Source of the DNA: Volucribacter amazonae
Lineage (GTDB): Bacteria > Pseudomonadota > Gammaproteobacteria > Enterobacterales > Pasteurellaceae
Assembly (NCBI RefSeq): GCF_029783845.1
Contig: NZ_LWID01000001.1
Coordinates: 1,651,001 to 1,715,000, forward strand
Direction of reading: 5' to 3'
Length of the DNA: 64,000 bases
Positions 36,977 through 45,821 of the stretch are shown here, piece by piece. The notes below the pieces were generated by a model. That model did no database searches and had not been told where the DNA came from. It was given only the letters and a program-made list of their open reading frames with translations. Each line of letters starts with the position of its first letter. Within the stretch, counting starts at the first letter, position 1. The position numbers were made by a program, and so were the translations under genes.

Positions 36977-37081
36977 GTTTGATTATCAACTTTAAGTTAT
37001 AGGTCTTATTCTTTTTTCGCTATTTTTCGCCTAAATTAGTGGTGTTATGATAACCATATCAACAAGTTGAGGAGTTTATCA

Positions 37082-38116
37082 ATGAAACTAAAAAAATTAT
37101 TGTTATCCCTGCTGATGGCAGGGAGTTTGATTAGTCCATTCAGTTATGCACAGGAGCAGAATATGTCTTATCCAACAGGTTATCAAAATTTTTATCAAAG
37201 CCAGCAGGTGCAAATAGAAAAAGTGCGTTTTGCCAATCCTTATGGCATTGAGATTGTGGGCAATTTGGTGTTGCCAAAGGGCTTTGAGCGTACGCAGGGC
37301 AAGTTGCCCGCTATTGTAATTGGACACCCTTTAGGGGCGGTGAAAGAACAAGCCTCAATGTTGTATGCCCAAGTGTTGGCGGAGCAAGGCTTTGCCACAT
37401 TAGCCATTGATTTGCCGTTTTGGGGCGAAAGCGGTGGGCAACCTCGTCAAGCGGTTGAGCCGACGTTGTATGCTGATGCTTTTAGCAGTGCGGTGGATTA
37501 TTTGCAATCGCTGGCTTTTATTCAGTCTGATCGGATTGCGGTGCTAGGCATTTGCGCCAGTGGTGGCTATGTGTTGGACGCAAGCAAAATCGATCCGCGT
37601 ATCAAGGCGGTGGCAACGGTGGCAATGGTGGATATGGGAACGGTAATGCGAGGCTTATTGGCAGCCAATCCGAGTGTGCTTGCCGACAGCAGTGAACAAC
37701 GCCGTCAAGAATATCAAGGGGCAAGCCCAGTTTATACAGGCGGAACGGTAACCGAGCTTAAACCTGACACTGATGCGATGCAACGGGAATTTTACGATTT
37801 TTACCGCACTGCACGCGGCGAGTTTACCCCAGCAGGTGCGGATAAAAATCATACCACTATGCCAACCTTGTCTAGCAATGTGAAATTTGCCAATTTCTAT
37901 CCGCTTAACGATTTAGACCGCTTGGCGCGCCCTGTGTTGTTTATCACAGGCGATGAGGCGCAATCCAAAATCTTTAGCGAAATGGCATACCAAAACGCAG
38001 GCGAGCCGAAAGAACTTTATTATGTGCAAGGGGCAAATCATACCGATATGTACGATAATGCCGATAAAATTCCTTTTGCCAAGTTGGTGGATTTTTATCG
38101 TGTGAATTTGAAATAA
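37082..38116 (+). CDS. Secreted alpha/beta hydrolase (second of a pair)
   Basis: A 344-residue paralogue of the upstream hydrolase, sharing VEKxR-type start, LPAIVIGHPLGAVKEQAS, GFATLAIDLPFWGESGGQPR and the elbow VLGICASGGYVLDA. The histidine lies in GANHTDMYD and the likely acid in TGDEAQSKIF. A signal peptide ends at SPFSYA. GAGGAG precedes the ATG at 37082. The two proteins differ enough to suggest an old duplication or joint transfer. Related E. coli YcjY-type proteins lack a proven substrate. Ends in an uptake signal. Confidence 0.8.
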   Translation: MKLKKLLLSLLMAGSLISPFSYAQEQNMSYPTGYQNFYQSQQVQIEKVRFANPYGIEIVGNLVLPKGFERTQGKLPAIVIGHPLGAVKEQASMLYAQVLAEQGFATLAIDLPFWGESGGQPRQAVEPTLYADAFSSAVDYLQSLAFIQSDRIAVLGICASGGYVLDASKIDPRIKAVATVAMVDMGTVMRGLLAANPSVLADSSEQRRQEYQGASPVYTGGTVTELKPDTDAMQREFYDFYRTARGEFTPAGADKNHTTMPTLSSNVKFANFYPLNDLDRLARPVLFITGDEAQSKIFSEMAYQNAGEPKELYYVQGANHTDMYDNADKIPFAKLVDFYRVNLK

Positions 38117-38169
38117 GTGCGGTGGGTTTTTAAAATTTTTCAGGTAGTCATAAAGAGACCACCTGAAAG
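38114..38169 (+). terminator. Uptake signal plus hairpin after second hydrolase
   Basis: AAGTGCGGT starts at about 38115. TTTCAGGTAGTC (38138-38149) and GACCACCTGAAA (38157-38168) form an imperfect hairpin. The left arm read on the minus strand is GACTACCTGAA, near the Eikenella uptake dialect (10 of 12). Confidence 0.5.
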
Positions 38170-38210
38170 CGAGAAGGGGGGGATAAAGTTCAGTGTCATG
38201 CTTTGCCCAA

Positions 38211-38873
38211 TTAAGTGCATGCCCTGTACCGTACCGCCTCCGCAGGCGCTACCACCAACTGCTGTCCAATGCTTTGCTTATCGGTAACGCAATCTAACAT
38301 CGCTTTTGCCACATTCGTGCGCCCTACCTTCGCCAAACCATTGACGCTTGCCACTTGGGTTAAAGGCTTGACCATCACTTGATCAGACAATGGGGCAAGA
38401 TTTAATACCGTTGGCAAAATGAGAGTAGTTGTCAAGTCCGTTTTGGCTAACGCCTGTTCCGATAAGGCTTTATCCTGATAAACGGATTTAACCAATGTAC
38501 GATATGCCAATTTCGCTAAGCCATTGGCTTTGGCATAAGATTGCCCCACGCCAAAAGCCGATAACAAAATCAAGCGATTGACCGACGCCAACTGCATGGC
38601 TTGTGCCAGCAACGGCAAATGTTCCTGCATAAATTGCACCTTGCGTAACTGATGCGTTCCCAAACAACAGAGAACAGCCGTACACCTCTGCAACGCCTTA
38701 GCCAAATGCGAGGTTTGTTGCAACGTTCCCTCAATCACTGTTAAATTTGCCTGTTGCAACGGCAAACGTGCCTGCTCACGCACATAAGCTACCACTTCAA
38801 AACCTCACGCTAACGCTTGCTCTACCACTAAACGCCCAGTTTGTCCTGACGCACCAATCACTGCAATTTTCAT
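38211..38873 (-). pseudogene. NAD(P)H-binding (NmrA-like) oxidoreductase with a nonsense codon
   Basis: The reading frame starts at ATG 38873 with MKIAVIGASGQTGRLVVEQA, the GxxGxxG dinucleotide fold of NAD(P)-binding atypical short-chain dehydrogenases. A TGA at 38805-38807 interrupts it after 22 codons, and it then runs on in frame, FEVVAYVREQARLPL..., to 38211 (about 221 codons overall). The stop is one C-to-T change from CGA; Arg suits the family there (ALxRGxEV). The longest remaining open part begins at 38795 but lacks the cofactor loop. Divergent from the Crp-like gene. Confidence 0.85.
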
Positions 38874-39009
38874 CTTTGCTCCTTGAAAACAATAAAAGAG
38901 CGGTTATTATCGTGAGTATTAAGGCAAATTTCCTGACACGTTTGTGTCATTTTTATTTTTTTATAAATAATTTATACTAACATCACCCAAATTTTTCCAG
39001 AAAAGCAAA

Positions 39010-39597
39010 ATGTTAGCCCAATTCACCCCCTTATTAAGCCAAATTCAACAAAGCTGCCCACAAATCAGCTCCGCCGAACTCAATCAATTTGCCAGCGGCT
39101 TAACCCTGTTTCAACTTGCCAATAAAAGCCATTTATTGCAAGCAGGCGAAATCCCTACACAAATGGTGTATCTTTGCCACGGGCTGATTAAAGTTTATTA
39201 CAGCGATGAACAAGGCGAACTGACCAACATTAATTTTTGCCAAGAGGGGCAATTTGCTGGCGATTACCTTGCCTATATGCAACAACGCCCCAGTAAATAC
39301 AGCTTTCAATGCTTAGAACACTGCACCCTAATCGGCTTACCTTTCGCCCATATTCAACATAGCTTACAACAAAGCCCACAACTAGAACGTTTTTTCCGCC
39401 TACAATTAGAACAAGCTTTTGCCAGCTATCTATACCGCACTGAAAGTTTCTTAATCAGCCAATCGGAAAAACGCTATCGCCAATTTATGCAACAACAGCC
39501 TAACTTACTCAAACGTCTTTCTCTTACCGATTTATCTTCCTATTTGGGTATTAAACGCCAACACCTAACCCGTATTCGGCAAAAAATGCGGGGGTAA
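39010..39597 (+). CDS. Crp/Fnr family regulator
   Basis: A 195-residue cyclic-nucleotide-binding-fold regulator with the N-terminal beta barrel (LLQAGEIPTQMVYLCHGLIKVYY, in two parts FQLANKSHLLQAGE and TQMVYLCHGLIKVY) and a short C-terminal helix-turn-helix (SLTDLSSYLGIKRQHLTRIR). The FNR iron-sulfur cysteine pattern and the CRP cAMP-pocket residues are not apparent. It is divergent from a decayed NmrA-like oxidoreductase, perhaps its former target. An uptake signal follows the stop. Confidence 0.8.
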   Translation: MLAQFTPLLSQIQQSCPQISSAELNQFASGLTLFQLANKSHLLQAGEIPTQMVYLCHGLIKVYYSDEQGELTNINFCQEGQFAGDYLAYMQQRPSKYSFQCLEHCTLIGLPFAHIQHSLQQSPQLERFFRLQLEQAFASYLYRTESFLISQSEKRYRQFMQQQPNLLKRLSLTDLSSYLGIKRQHLTRIRQKMRG

Positions 39598-39734
39598 AGT
39601 GCGGTTAGTTTTTAAAAAATTTCCTTAAACCTCAATAAATTTTTTGTAACCCCTGCACCAAAAACGTGGTGGCTGGGGTAATTTTATATTGGTGGGAAAG
39701 CAACTGGATAGTAGATTAGTTATAAGGCTGTAAT

Positions 39735-40070
39735 TAGCAAAAAGGCTATTTTTTAACAAAAATACAATCATTATCATAAGCACCAGTTACCCGTTAAGGG
39801 GGCAGTAATGTTAAATTTTTATTTAGAAGAAAGGAAGTAAAATAAAACGTAATTTAATTCATATAGTAATCATTTATTGATAGATATGGGCGACAGTAGC
39901 GATAATCACCGTTTAGAATATGATATGTTTTATAAACAATACCGTTTAAGTAAAATCATTAAATCTTTAGATCAAATTGAACAAGTGAGTTAAGATAATC
40001 AATTTGCTCAAGTACAACAACTGACGAGAGCTAAATTAAGCCTTTTTACTGTTAATTAAATCAGGCAGAG
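39735..40070 (+). pseudogene. Decayed, internally deleted duplicate of the periplasmic-protein gene at 47340-47786
   Basis: The stretch matches, on the opposite strand, the 47.8-47.3 kb gene with its leader. The leader match (ATCATTATCATAAGCACC...CCCGTTAAGGGG) is nearly exact. The start codon has become ATA (ATAAAACGTAATTTAATT). Most of the coding sequence is deleted, and it resumes at ATGGGCGACAGTAGCGATAA (39886) with YKQYRLSKIIKSLDQIEQVS. A TAA then replaces CAA, followed by DNQFAQ. The match continues into the 3' flank (TGTTAATTAA). It occupies most of the 563-bp gap between the Crp-like gene and dps. Confidence 0.85.
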
Positions 40071-40097
40071 AAACAAAATAAGAGGTATTACATTACT

Positions 40098-40128
40098 AAA
40101 GTGCGGTCATTTTTAACCGCACTTTTTT
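40098..40128. terminator. Uptake-signal inverted-pair terminator after dps
   Basis: AAAGTGCGGT (40098-40107) and ACCGCACTTT (40116-40125) form a perfect 10-bp stem with a T run on the right. Confidence 0.75.
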
Positions 40129-40160
40129 GGGGTACAAAATTGATGAAACAAACGATTTAA

Positions 40161-40592
40161 TTAAGCTAAGTAAGCACGCAACATCCAAGCGCGTTTTTCA
40201 ACATCAGCGATAAAATCAGAGAGTAAAGCGTCTGTGCCGACGTCTTCGTCTTCGCATTGTTCAAGAGCTTGTCTTGCAACCGCTAATAAGGTAGCGAAAG
40301 CGTCACGCAAATTGTCGATCATTTTATTTTCTACCAGATCAGATTCCGCTAATACGCTGATTTTATTTAATTCAATAATTTGTTGTAATGAAAGTACAGG
40401 TTGTTCGCCGATAATTAATAGGCGTTCAGCGATTTCATCTTCTTGTTCAAAACCCCAGTCATAAAGTTCTTCAAAGGCTTTATGTAAGGTGTAAAATCCT
40501 TTTCCTTTGATTGTCCAATGGTATTTTTGCATTTCAAAGGTAAATGATTTAATAGATGCGTGTAATTCTCTTAATTTAGTTACTTTAGACAT
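40161..40592 (-). CDS. dps: Dps family DNA-binding ferritin-like protein
   Basis: Dps forms dodecamers that oxidise and store iron with peroxide and shield DNA. This 143-residue protein is short, close to Listeria/Haemophilus-type Dps. The interface ferroxidase ligands are visible as KYHWTIKGKGFYTLHKAFEE (two His) and DWGFEQEDEIAERLL (Asp/Glu). It lacks the lysine-rich N-terminal tail of E. coli Dps, so DNA binding may be weak. A putative OxyR site lies about 100 bp upstream. Preceded by GAGGAGAT. Confidence 0.9.
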   Translation of the reverse strand: MSKVTKLRELHASIKSFTFEMQKYHWTIKGKGFYTLHKAFEELYDWGFEQEDEIAERLLIIGEQPVLSLQQIIELNKISVLAESDLVENKMIDNLRDAFATLLAVARQALEQCEDEDVGTDALLSDFIADVEKRAWMLRAYLA

Positions 40593-40693
40593 AATTATCT
40601 CCTCTAATGAAAGTTAAAAATTTAATCGTTAATATCTATCAAACTTGTTGATTATTATAGGCAAAATTTAATAATTTACCACCAATTAAATTG

Positions 40694-40708
40694 ATAGCTT
40701 TTGACTAT
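40694..40708. promoter_or_regulatory. OxyR half-site candidate upstream of dps
   Basis: ATAGCTTTTGACTAT matches the ATAG-N7-CTAT unit of the OxyR consensus exactly, and GATAG/CTATC extends the dyad. It lies about 102 bp before dps. A full OxyR site needs a second unit 7 bp away, which is not clear here. Confidence 0.35.
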
Positions 40709-40802
40709 CTATATTGTTTATTTGAGAGTTTTTAGCGATAAAAATCATTGATGTTGTTTATATTATAATCATTTATTAACTATCGCAAGGGAAAACGGCG
40801 AT

Positions 40803-40819
40803 AAATTGAAATGACTATA
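40803..40819. repeat. Solo right end of a Correia-like element (remnant) in the psd promoter region
   Basis: AAATTGAAATGACTATA matches the right end of the copy at 58306-58414 at 16 of 17 positions. No matching left end is seen nearby, so it could also be chance similarity. Confidence 0.3.
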
Positions 40820-40896
40820 ATATTTCTCAGAATAGCGAGAAACTGCTATAATTCGCCGTTTAGTCCTATTTGATCAACAAGTTAAGGCAAATAAAT

Positions 40897-41775
40897 ATGA
40901 CAAAACAAACAGAATTATCCTATTGGCAACGTGTAAAAATTGCTTTTCAATATGTGATGCCACAGCTTTATTTAACCCAGTTGGCAGGCTGGTTAGCCAA
41001 GCAAAAGTGGGGCATGGTAACCCAGTGGGGAATTAAGGCATTTATCAAGAAATATCAGGTAGATATGAATGAGGCGAAGTTTCCGCAAGTTGAACATTAT
41101 GAAAATTTTAATGCTTTTTTTATTCGTCCATTAGCCGAGAATGTACGCCCGATCAATCAAGATCCTAAGGCACTTTGTTTACCTGCTGACGGACGTATTA
41201 GTCAATGTGGACATATTGATGAGGGACTGTTATTGCAAGCCAAAGGACATTTTTTTCAGTTAAAAGATTTATTGGCAGAGGATAATGAGTTAGTAGAAAC
41301 CTTTAAACAAGGGGATTTTGTTACTACCTATTTGTCGCCAAGAGATTATCATCGGGTGCATATGCCTTGTGATGGCAAGTTGCGTAAGATGATTTATGTG
41401 CCGGGGGAATTATTTTCGGTAAATCCTTTTTTAAATCGCCATATTCCGAATTTATTAGCTCGCAATGAGCGATTAATTTGTGTGTTTGATACGGCTTTTG
41501 GCACAATGGTGCAAATTTTGGTGGGGGCAACCATTACTGCAAGTATGAGTACGGTTTGGAGTGGTGTGGTTAATCCGCCACGCAGTAAAGAGGTGAAAAC
41601 TTGGAGTTACGAGGGAGAGCAAGCCATTGAGTTGAAAAAAGGGCAGGAAATGGGGGCTTTTCAGTTAGGTTCAACAGTAATTAATTTATTCCCGGCGGGG
41701 GCAGTACAGTTAGCCGACTATTTACAGGTGGATAGTTTTGTAAAAGTGGGCGAGATTATGGCTTATCAACAATAA
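40897..41775 (+). CDS. psd: Phosphatidylserine decarboxylase
   Basis: Psd converts phosphatidylserine to phosphatidylethanolamine at the inner membrane. The 292-residue proenzyme has FNAFFIRPL, the TYLSPRDYHRVHMP motif and the self-cleavage site LGST near residue 257-260, from which the Ser becomes the pyruvoyl group. The frame is open from 40870, but ATG 40897 has AAGG upstream and gives the usual length. A TATAAT-like -10 is at 40847-40852. A solo Correia-like end at 40803-40819 lies just upstream of it. Confidence 0.95.
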   Translation: MTKQTELSYWQRVKIAFQYVMPQLYLTQLAGWLAKQKWGMVTQWGIKAFIKKYQVDMNEAKFPQVEHYENFNAFFIRPLAENVRPINQDPKALCLPADGRISQCGHIDEGLLLQAKGHFFQLKDLLAEDNELVETFKQGDFVTTYLSPRDYHRVHMPCDGKLRKMIYVPGELFSVNPFLNRHIPNLLARNERLICVFDTAFGTMVQILVGATITASMSTVWSGVVNPPRSKEVKTWSYEGEQAIELKKGQEMGAFQLGSTVINLFPAGAVQLADYLQVDSFVKVGEIMAYQQ

Positions 41776-41802
41776 AGTGATGAAAAATAGAAGGAAAACA
41801 AA

Positions 41803-42435
41803 ATGACAGAACAATTTTTAGCTCAAGTCAAATTAGATGATATTAAGGCACAAGGCAGCTATGGTGTTGGTTTGCAAATTGGCTCACAGTTAATGGAAAG
41901 CGGTTTGCAAATTGATGTGGCTGCGTTGGCAAAGGGCATTTTTGATACGTTAAAACAAAATCCCCCAGCCCTAGATTTTAATGTGGTGACCCAAGCCTTA
42001 CAGCAGCTACACCAAGCGGCAGAGCAACAACGTCAAGCGCAGTTTGCACAAATTGAACAAGCAGGCAAAGATTATTTAGCCCAAAATAAGCAAAATGCGA
42101 ATGTGGTGGAAACGGATTCTGGCTTGCAATATGAAGTTTTAGTGGCTGGCGAGGGAAAAGTGCCTTCTCGTCAAGATAAAGTGCGAGTACATTATACCGG
42201 ATCATTAATTGACGGCACTGTTTTTGACAGTTCCGTACAACGTGGGCAACCTGCGGAATTTCCTGTAAATGGCGTGATTGCAGGTTGGATTGAGGCGTTA
42301 TCTATGATGCCAGTGGGATCAAAATGGAAATTAACTATTCCGCATCAATTAGCCTATGGTGAACGTGGTGCAGGAGCATCAATTCCGCCATTTAGCACCT
42401 TGATTTTTGAAGTAGAATTATTAGATATTCTTTAA
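41803..42435 (+). CDS. fklB: FKBP-type peptidyl-prolyl isomerase FklB
   Basis: A 210-residue FKBP22-type prolyl isomerase: an N-terminal helical dimerisation domain (SYGVGLQIGSQLMESG) and a C-terminal FKBP domain (VRVHYTGSLIDGTVFDSSVQ, FPVNGVIAGWIEAL, LAYGERGAGASIPPFSTL). There is no signal peptide, so it is cytoplasmic FklB rather than periplasmic FkpA. It lies 27 bp after psd on the same strand and is followed by a strong terminator. Confidence 0.93.
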   Translation: MTEQFLAQVKLDDIKAQGSYGVGLQIGSQLMESGLQIDVAALAKGIFDTLKQNPPALDFNVVTQALQQLHQAAEQQRQAQFAQIEQAGKDYLAQNKQNANVVETDSGLQYEVLVAGEGKVPSRQDKVRVHYTGSLIDGTVFDSSVQRGQPAEFPVNGVIAGWIEALSMMPVGSKWKLTIPHQLAYGERGAGASIPPFSTLIFEVELLDIL

Positions 42436-42440
42436 TTTTC

Positions 42441-42477
42441 TGCCCCGTTAAGTATTGGCTTAGCGGGGCAATTTTTT
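42441..42477 (+). terminator. Terminator after fklB
   Basis: TGCCCCGTTAAG (42441-42452) and CTTAGCGGGGCA (42459-42470) form a 12-bp stem with one G-U pair, followed by ATTTTTT. Confidence 0.85.
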
Positions 42478-42552
42478 ATGAAAATCCACATTCAATGATT
42501 GAGATAATATCGGCTTTGCTGTAAACTACTGTCCCGTCCTGATACTTATTGG

Positions 42553-42650
42553 CTATCTTACTTTTGACATAATACCGCGTTGGCTTGCTGTACCATTGGT
42601 GCTGTGTTCTTCGTGTCATTTTGTCTTATTTCCAAAGTAGAACGCCTATG
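42553..42650. repeat. Degenerate Correia-like element, copy D, upstream of pyrG
   Basis: The stretch CTATCTTACTTTTGACATAA...TACCGCGTTGGC...TGTGTTCTTCG...TTGTCTTATTTCCAAAGTAG...CGCCTATG aligns in order with all blocks of the full element, with many substitutions. It occupies much of the 264-bp fklB-pyrG gap. Too decayed to define exact ends. Confidence 0.5.
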
Positions 42651-42699
42651 GGTATCTCACTTTTTCTTCAAATCAACACAATAAAATTTAGGTTTCAAC

Positions 42700-44328
42700 A
42701 TGGCAACAAATTATATTTTTGTAACGGGCGGTGTCGTATCTTCCCTTGGTAAAGGCATTGCTGCAGCCTCTCTTGCGGCAATTTTAGAAGCACGTGGTTT
42801 AAATGTCACCATGATGAAACTTGATCCTTACATTAATGTGGATCCGGGTACAATGAGTCCAACCCAGCATGGCGAAGTGTTTGTTACCCAAGACGGGGCA
42901 GAAACCGATCTGGATTTAGGGCATTATGAACGTTTTATTCGCACCAAAATGACCAAACGCAATAACTTTACCACAGGTAAAATTTATTCTGAGGTATTGC
43001 GTAAAGAACGGCGTGGCGATTATTTAGGGGCAACCATTCAAGTTATTCCGCATATTACTAATGAAATTAAAGCCAGAGTGATTGACGGTGCAGCAGGGCA
43101 TGATGTTGCCATTGTTGAAGTGGGCGGAACCGTTGGCGATATAGAGTCTTTACCTTTCTTAGAGGCGTTACGTCAATTAGCGGTGCAAGTGGGGCGTGAG
43201 CGTACCTTATTTATGCACTTAACCCTTGTGCCATATATTCCAACCGCAGGCGAAGTGAAAACCAAGCCAACGCAACATTCGGTAAAAGAATTATTATCTA
43301 TTGGTATTCAGCCTGATGTGTTAGTTTGTCGCTCAGACCGAATGATCCCACCCAATGAACGAGCAAAAATTGCTTTATTTTGTAATGTGCCTGAGCGAGC
43401 AGTGATTTCATTAAAAGATGTGAGTTCTATCTATCAAATTCCTGCGTTATTAAAATCGCAAGGTTTGGATCAGTTTATTTGTGATCGTTTTCATTTAACT
43501 TGCCCTGAGGCGGATTTATCGGAATGGGAACAGGTGCTTTATCAAGAAGCCAATCCAACAGGCGAAGTCACCATTGGTATGGTTGGAAAATATACCGAAT
43601 TGCCTGATGCGTATAAATCTGTGAATGAAGCCTTAAAACACGCAGGCTTGAAAAACCGTTTAGCAGTAAATATCAAATATATTGACTCTGAAGACGTAGA
43701 GAAAAAAGGTACTGAGCTATTAAAAGACCTTGACGGTATTTTAGTTCCGGGCGGCTTTGGTTATCGTGGTGTTGAGGGCAAAATTAAAACCGCACAATAT
43801 GCAAGGGAAAATCATATTCCTTATTTAGGTATTTGCTTAGGTATGCAAGTGGCATTTATTGAATATGCACGCAATGTGGCAGGGCTAAGCGAAGCAAATT
43901 CTTCAGAATTTGACCGCACTTGTGCGCAACCTGTGATTGGTTTAATTACTGAATGGCAAGATGCGGAAGGCAAGGTGGAAACCCGTTCTTCTGATTCTGA
44001 TTTAGGTGGCACTATGCGATTAGGGGCACAATTATGCCACTTAGCCGAAGGCAGTTTAGCACGTCAATTATACGGTGCAGACACCATTGAAGAGCGTCAT
44101 CGTCATCGTTATGAAGTAAATAATGTGTTACGCCCACAAATTGAAAAAGCTGGGCTAAAAGTAACAGGTTTATCGGCGGATAAAAAACTGGTGGAAATTA
44201 TTGAAGTACCAAATCACCCTTGGTTTGTGGCTTGCCAATTCCACCCAGAATTTACCTCAACCCCTCGTGATGGACACCCATTATTCACAGGGTTTGTAAA
44301 GGCGGCAAAAGAACATCAAAAGAAGTAA
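42700..44328 (+). CDS. pyrG: CTP synthase
   Basis: PyrG makes CTP from UTP with glutamine. The 542-residue enzyme has the synthetase domain (FVTGGVVSSLGKGIAAASLA, MKLDPYINVDPGTMSP, EVFVTQDGAETDLDLGHYER) and the C-terminal class I glutaminase with GICLGMQ (Cys near 381) and FHPEFTSTP. It is followed by eno 115 bp downstream, the common pyrG-eno arrangement. The upstream gap contains a degenerate Correia-like element. Confidence 0.97.
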   Translation: MATNYIFVTGGVVSSLGKGIAAASLAAILEARGLNVTMMKLDPYINVDPGTMSPTQHGEVFVTQDGAETDLDLGHYERFIRTKMTKRNNFTTGKIYSEVLRKERRGDYLGATIQVIPHITNEIKARVIDGAAGHDVAIVEVGGTVGDIESLPFLEALRQLAVQVGRERTLFMHLTLVPYIPTAGEVKTKPTQHSVKELLSIGIQPDVLVCRSDRMIPPNERAKIALFCNVPERAVISLKDVSSIYQIPALLKSQGLDQFICDRFHLTCPEADLSEWEQVLYQEANPTGEVTIGMVGKYTELPDAYKSVNEALKHAGLKNRLAVNIKYIDSEDVEKKGTELLKDLDGILVPGGFGYRGVEGKIKTAQYARENHIPYLGICLGMQVAFIEYARNVAGLSEANSSEFDRTCAQPVIGLITEWQDAEGKVETRSSDSDLGGTMRLGAQLCHLAEGSLARQLYGADTIEERHRHRYEVNNVLRPQIEKAGLKVTGLSADKKLVEIIEVPNHPWFVACQFHPEFTSTPRDGHPLFTGFVKAAKEHQKK

Positions 44329-44443
44329 AAAATCCCGATCTTGATCAATAAAACTGATTTTTTACAAGACAATTTGATAAAATCCATTTAGTATATGCTG
44401 AATTTATTTTAATTTTTAACGTTAACTCATAGAGGAAAACAAA

Positions 44444-45745
44444 ATGGCAAAAATCGTTAAAGTAATTGGTCGTGAAATTATCGATTCTCGTGGTAATCCA
44501 ACGGTTGAGGCAGAAGTGCATTTAGAAGGGGGCTTTGTTGGTTTAGCCGCTGCTCCGTCTGGTGCATCAACAGGTTCTCGTGAAGCCTTAGAATTGCGTG
44601 ATGGCGATAAAGCACGTTTCTTAGGTAAAGGGGTATTAAAAGCGGTTTCAGCGGTAAATAATGAAATTGCTAATGCCTTAGTTGGTAAAGAAGGAACGGC
44701 ACAAGCTGAAATCGATCAAATTATGATTGATCTTGACGGTACAGATAACAAATCTAAATTTGGTGCTAACGCAATCCTTGCTGTTTCATTAGCAACTGCA
44801 AAAGCGGCGGCTGCGTCAAAAGGTTTACCATTATATGCTTATATTGCAGAATTAAACGGCACACCGGGTGTTTATTCTATGCCATTACCAATGATGAATA
44901 TCATCAACGGTGGGGAACACGCGGATAACAACGTTGATATTCAAGAATTTATGATCCAACCAGTGGGTGCAAGTACATTAAAAGAAGCGGTACGCATTGG
45001 GGCAGAAGTCTTCCACAACCTTGCGAAAGTATTAAAATCTAAAGGTTATAACACCGCCGTAGGTGATGAGGGTGGTTTCGCACCTAACTTATCTTCTAAT
45101 GCAGAAGCCTTAGCTTGCATTAAAGAAGCGGTAGAAAAAGCAGGTTATGTATTAGGTAAAGATGTTACCCTTGCGATGGACTGTGCATCATCTGAATTCT
45201 ATAACAAAGAAAACGGTTTATATGAATTAAAAGGCGAAGGCAAATCTTTCACTTCACAAGAATTTACCCATTATTTAGAGAAATTATGTGAAGAATACCC
45301 AATTAAATCCATTGAAGACGGTCAAGACGAGTCTGACTGGGACGGTTTCGCTTACCAAACTAAAGTATTGGGCGACAAAATCCAATTAGTGGGCGATGAC
45401 TTATTCGTAACGAATACCAAAATCTTAAAAGAAGGGATTGAAAAAGGTATTGCCAACTCAATCTTGATTAAATTCAACCAAATTGGTTCATTAACTGAAA
45501 CCTTAGCGGCAATCAAAATGGCAAAAGATGCAGGCTACACTGCAGTAATTTCTCACCGCTCAGGCGAAACAGAAGATGCCACTATTGCGGATTTAGCGGT
45601 AGGTACAGCAGCAGGTCAAATCAAAACAGGTTCAATGAGCCGTTCTGATCGTGTAGCGAAATACAACCAATTAATTCGTATTGAAGAAGCATTAGGCGAT
45701 AAAGCCCCTTTCAACGGTTTAAAAGAAGTGAAAGGTCAAGCCTAA
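44444..45745 (+). CDS. eno: Enolase
   Basis: Enolase interconverts 2-phosphoglycerate and phosphoenolpyruvate and, in enterobacteria, is part of the RNA degradosome. The 433-residue protein has GREIIDSRGNPTVEAEV, GASTGSREALELRDGD, the metal ligands in LAMDCASSEFY and EDGQDESDW and the signature LIKFNQIGSLTET. A strong AGAGG precedes the ATG. Codon use is very regular, in line with high expression. Follows pyrG on the same strand. Confidence 0.97.
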   Translation: MAKIVKVIGREIIDSRGNPTVEAEVHLEGGFVGLAAAPSGASTGSREALELRDGDKARFLGKGVLKAVSAVNNEIANALVGKEGTAQAEIDQIMIDLDGTDNKSKFGANAILAVSLATAKAAAASKGLPLYAYIAELNGTPGVYSMPLPMMNIINGGEHADNNVDIQEFMIQPVGASTLKEAVRIGAEVFHNLAKVLKSKGYNTAVGDEGGFAPNLSSNAEALACIKEAVEKAGYVLGKDVTLAMDCASSEFYNKENGLYELKGEGKSFTSQEFTHYLEKLCEEYPIKSIEDGQDESDWDGFAYQTKVLGDKIQLVGDDLFVTNTKILKEGIEKGIANSILIKFNQIGSLTETLAAIKMAKDAGYTAVISHRSGETEDATIADLAVGTAAGQIKTGSMSRSDRVAKYNQLIRIEEALGDKAPFNGLKEVKGQA

Positions 45746-45821
45746 TTTTGATAGATTAATCACAATGGAAACCACCAAACCAAAAGTGCGGTGGTTTTTT
45801 TCTATATTTTTTGGAGTAACT

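Noticed and set aside
44340..44360. FNR box upstream of eno (TTGATCAAT)
   Set aside because: The sequence lacks the second half-site at the required spacing (TTGAT-N4-ATCAA).
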